Part shown: in pieces, positions 63,409 through 64,000 of the stretch
Layout: each line of letters starts with the position of its first letter
Numbering within the stretch: the stretch's first letter is position 1
Source of the DNA: Rhodospirillaceae bacterium
Lineage (GTDB): Bacteria > Pseudomonadota > Alphaproteobacteria > UBA8366
Assembly: GCA_002711555.1 (NCBI GenBank)
Contig: PARQ01000007.1
Location: 1-64,000, forward strand
Direction of reading: 5' to 3'
DNA length: 64,000 nucleotides
Translations under genes and position numbers: made by a program
Notes under the pieces: generated by a model
Told to the model about the DNA's origin: nothing
Database searches by the model: none
Seen by the model: only the letters and a program-made list of their open reading frames with translations

Positions 63409-64000
63409 TCAAAGATTAGTTACTGCAAGCCTTGCCACCTTACGCATTACTGTGGGCAATGCTTGTTTTTCGAATTCTCTCGGTTGACACCATCTGCAAT
63501 CTGGCGGCACAGCGTGCACCCCGTCCACTGAAGCCGTGACCACATTAAGTTCGAGATGAAAATGACTAAAAGTGTGTTTTACCGTTCCAGAAATTTCGTC
63601 CCAATTCGCCATCTGCAAAGGTGCTTCCATCGCTGCTGTTTTCCTATCTGGCAAAGCGCCTTCAACCCAGTTTGTGCTAGGCACCTCCATCATTCCACCA
63701 AGTAAGCCTTTTTCTGGCCTCCTTCGCAGAAGCACCGCACCTGCGGGATTCGTTATCCAAAATGCTATGCCACGCCTTGTTTGACGTTCTGACTTCGACC
63801 GTTTCAGTGGGATAAATTCTGCAATATTCTTACCTCGGCATCTTTTTGTCCATGGGCATAGATCACATTTTGGTTTCCGCATTGTGCATACAGTCGCGCC
63901 AAGATCCATTACCGCTTGGGCATAATCCCCGGGCCTAAAAGTCGGAGTCATATCCGATACATGATTGTAAAGTATTGGTTTACAAGCTGGCAACGGGTCA
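63409..64000 (-). CDS. mutY: A/G-specific adenine glycosylase (N-terminus cut by window end)
   Basis: C-terminal part of MutY, which removes adenine opposite 8-oxoguanine. The frame enters from the right window edge: the Fe-S cysteine loop CTMRKPKCDLCPWTKRC (C-x6-C-x2-C-x5-C) is near the start of the visible part, followed by a NUDIX-like domain (RRGIAFWITNPAGAVLLRRRPEKG, HTFSHFHLEL) that reads the 8-oxoG strand. The helix-hairpin-helix and catalytic Asp must lie beyond 64000. Convergent with ccrM by nine bases. Confidence 0.9.
   Translation of the reverse strand, partial: DPLPACKPILYNHVSDMTPTFRPGDYAQAVMDLGATVCTMRKPKCDLCPWTKRCRGKNIAEFIPLKRSKSERQTRRGIAFWITNPAGAVLLRRRPEKGLLGGMMEVPSTNWVEGALPDRKTAAMEAPLQMANWDEISGTVKHTFSHFHLELNVVTASVDGVHAVPPDCRWCQPREFEKQALPTVMRKVARLAVTNL

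Overview
This 64 kb window reads as chromosome of a free-living alphaproteobacterium, probably a Rhodospirillales-like or marine lineage with moderate GC. The evidence is gene content and order: petABC, the hldD-lgt-midA-pgeF and prs-rplY-pth-ychF run, the uvrC-pgsA-moaD-moaE order, an EnvZ/OmpR-type pair beside ilvE, and rnhB-ccrM-mutY with the GANTC methylase CcrM, a typical alphaproteobacterial cell-cycle enzyme. No phage, insertion sequence, CRISPR array or rRNA was seen. Both window ends are cut: a few bases of petA leader at the left, and mutY at the right lacks its N-terminal half.

Layout. 1-4.1 kb: cytochrome bc1 (petABC), methylthioadenosine phosphorylase, a rhodanese. 4.3-12.7 kb: a long minus-strand run of housekeeping genes from hldD to ychF. 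12.8-21.8 kb: ubiK-like, YbjN, proC and tetR forward; a two-component system in reverse; ilvE; then uvrC-pgsA-moaD-moaE in reverse. 22.5-27.1 kb: two tandem enolase-superfamily paralogues next to uvrB. 27.3-38.9 kb: accessory genes, including a selenoprotein, two EamA exporters, an orphan Mla-type ATPase, a PhyH dioxygenase, an aminotransferase, two hydratase paralogues, a secreted helical protein and a TPR-methyltransferase fusion. 39.2-43.9 kb: msrB and divergent biotin genes (bioB-bioA against bioF-bioD). 44-48.6 kb: a TauD dioxygenase, a class III CoA-transferase, a second PhyH dioxygenase and a sodium/solute symporter. 48.7-64 kb: tRNA-Gln, ispE, ETF-ubiquinone oxidoreductase, a uracil-DNA glycosylase, lytic transglycosylase, moaB, an arsenosugar-type glycosyltransferase pair, a proton antiporter, an MmgE/PrpD protein, rnhB, ccrM and mutY.

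The main discovery is at 27343-28611 on the minus strand. What looks like two separate genes is one 422-residue frame interrupted by a single in-frame UGA. The UGA falls in a UxxC redox motif (Sec155-Pro-Lys-Cys158), the flanking sequence resembles the glycine/sarcosine/betaine/D-proline reductase selenoprotein B (GrdB/PrdB) family, and a stem-loop with a GUU apical loop starts a few bases after the UGA, where a bacterial SECIS would lie. It therefore looks like an orphan selenocysteine-containing PrdB-like protein in a respiring alphaproteobacterium with no reductase partner nearby. Together with the pair of glycosyltransferases formerly named rSAM/selenodomain-associated transferases, it suggests that the host uses selenium.

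The organism appears to respire aerobically (bc1, ETF-QO, several Fe(II)/2-oxoglutarate dioxygenases), make biotin, molybdopterin and isoprenoids (MEP pathway), and scavenge varied small carboxylates whose identity cannot be read from this sequence.
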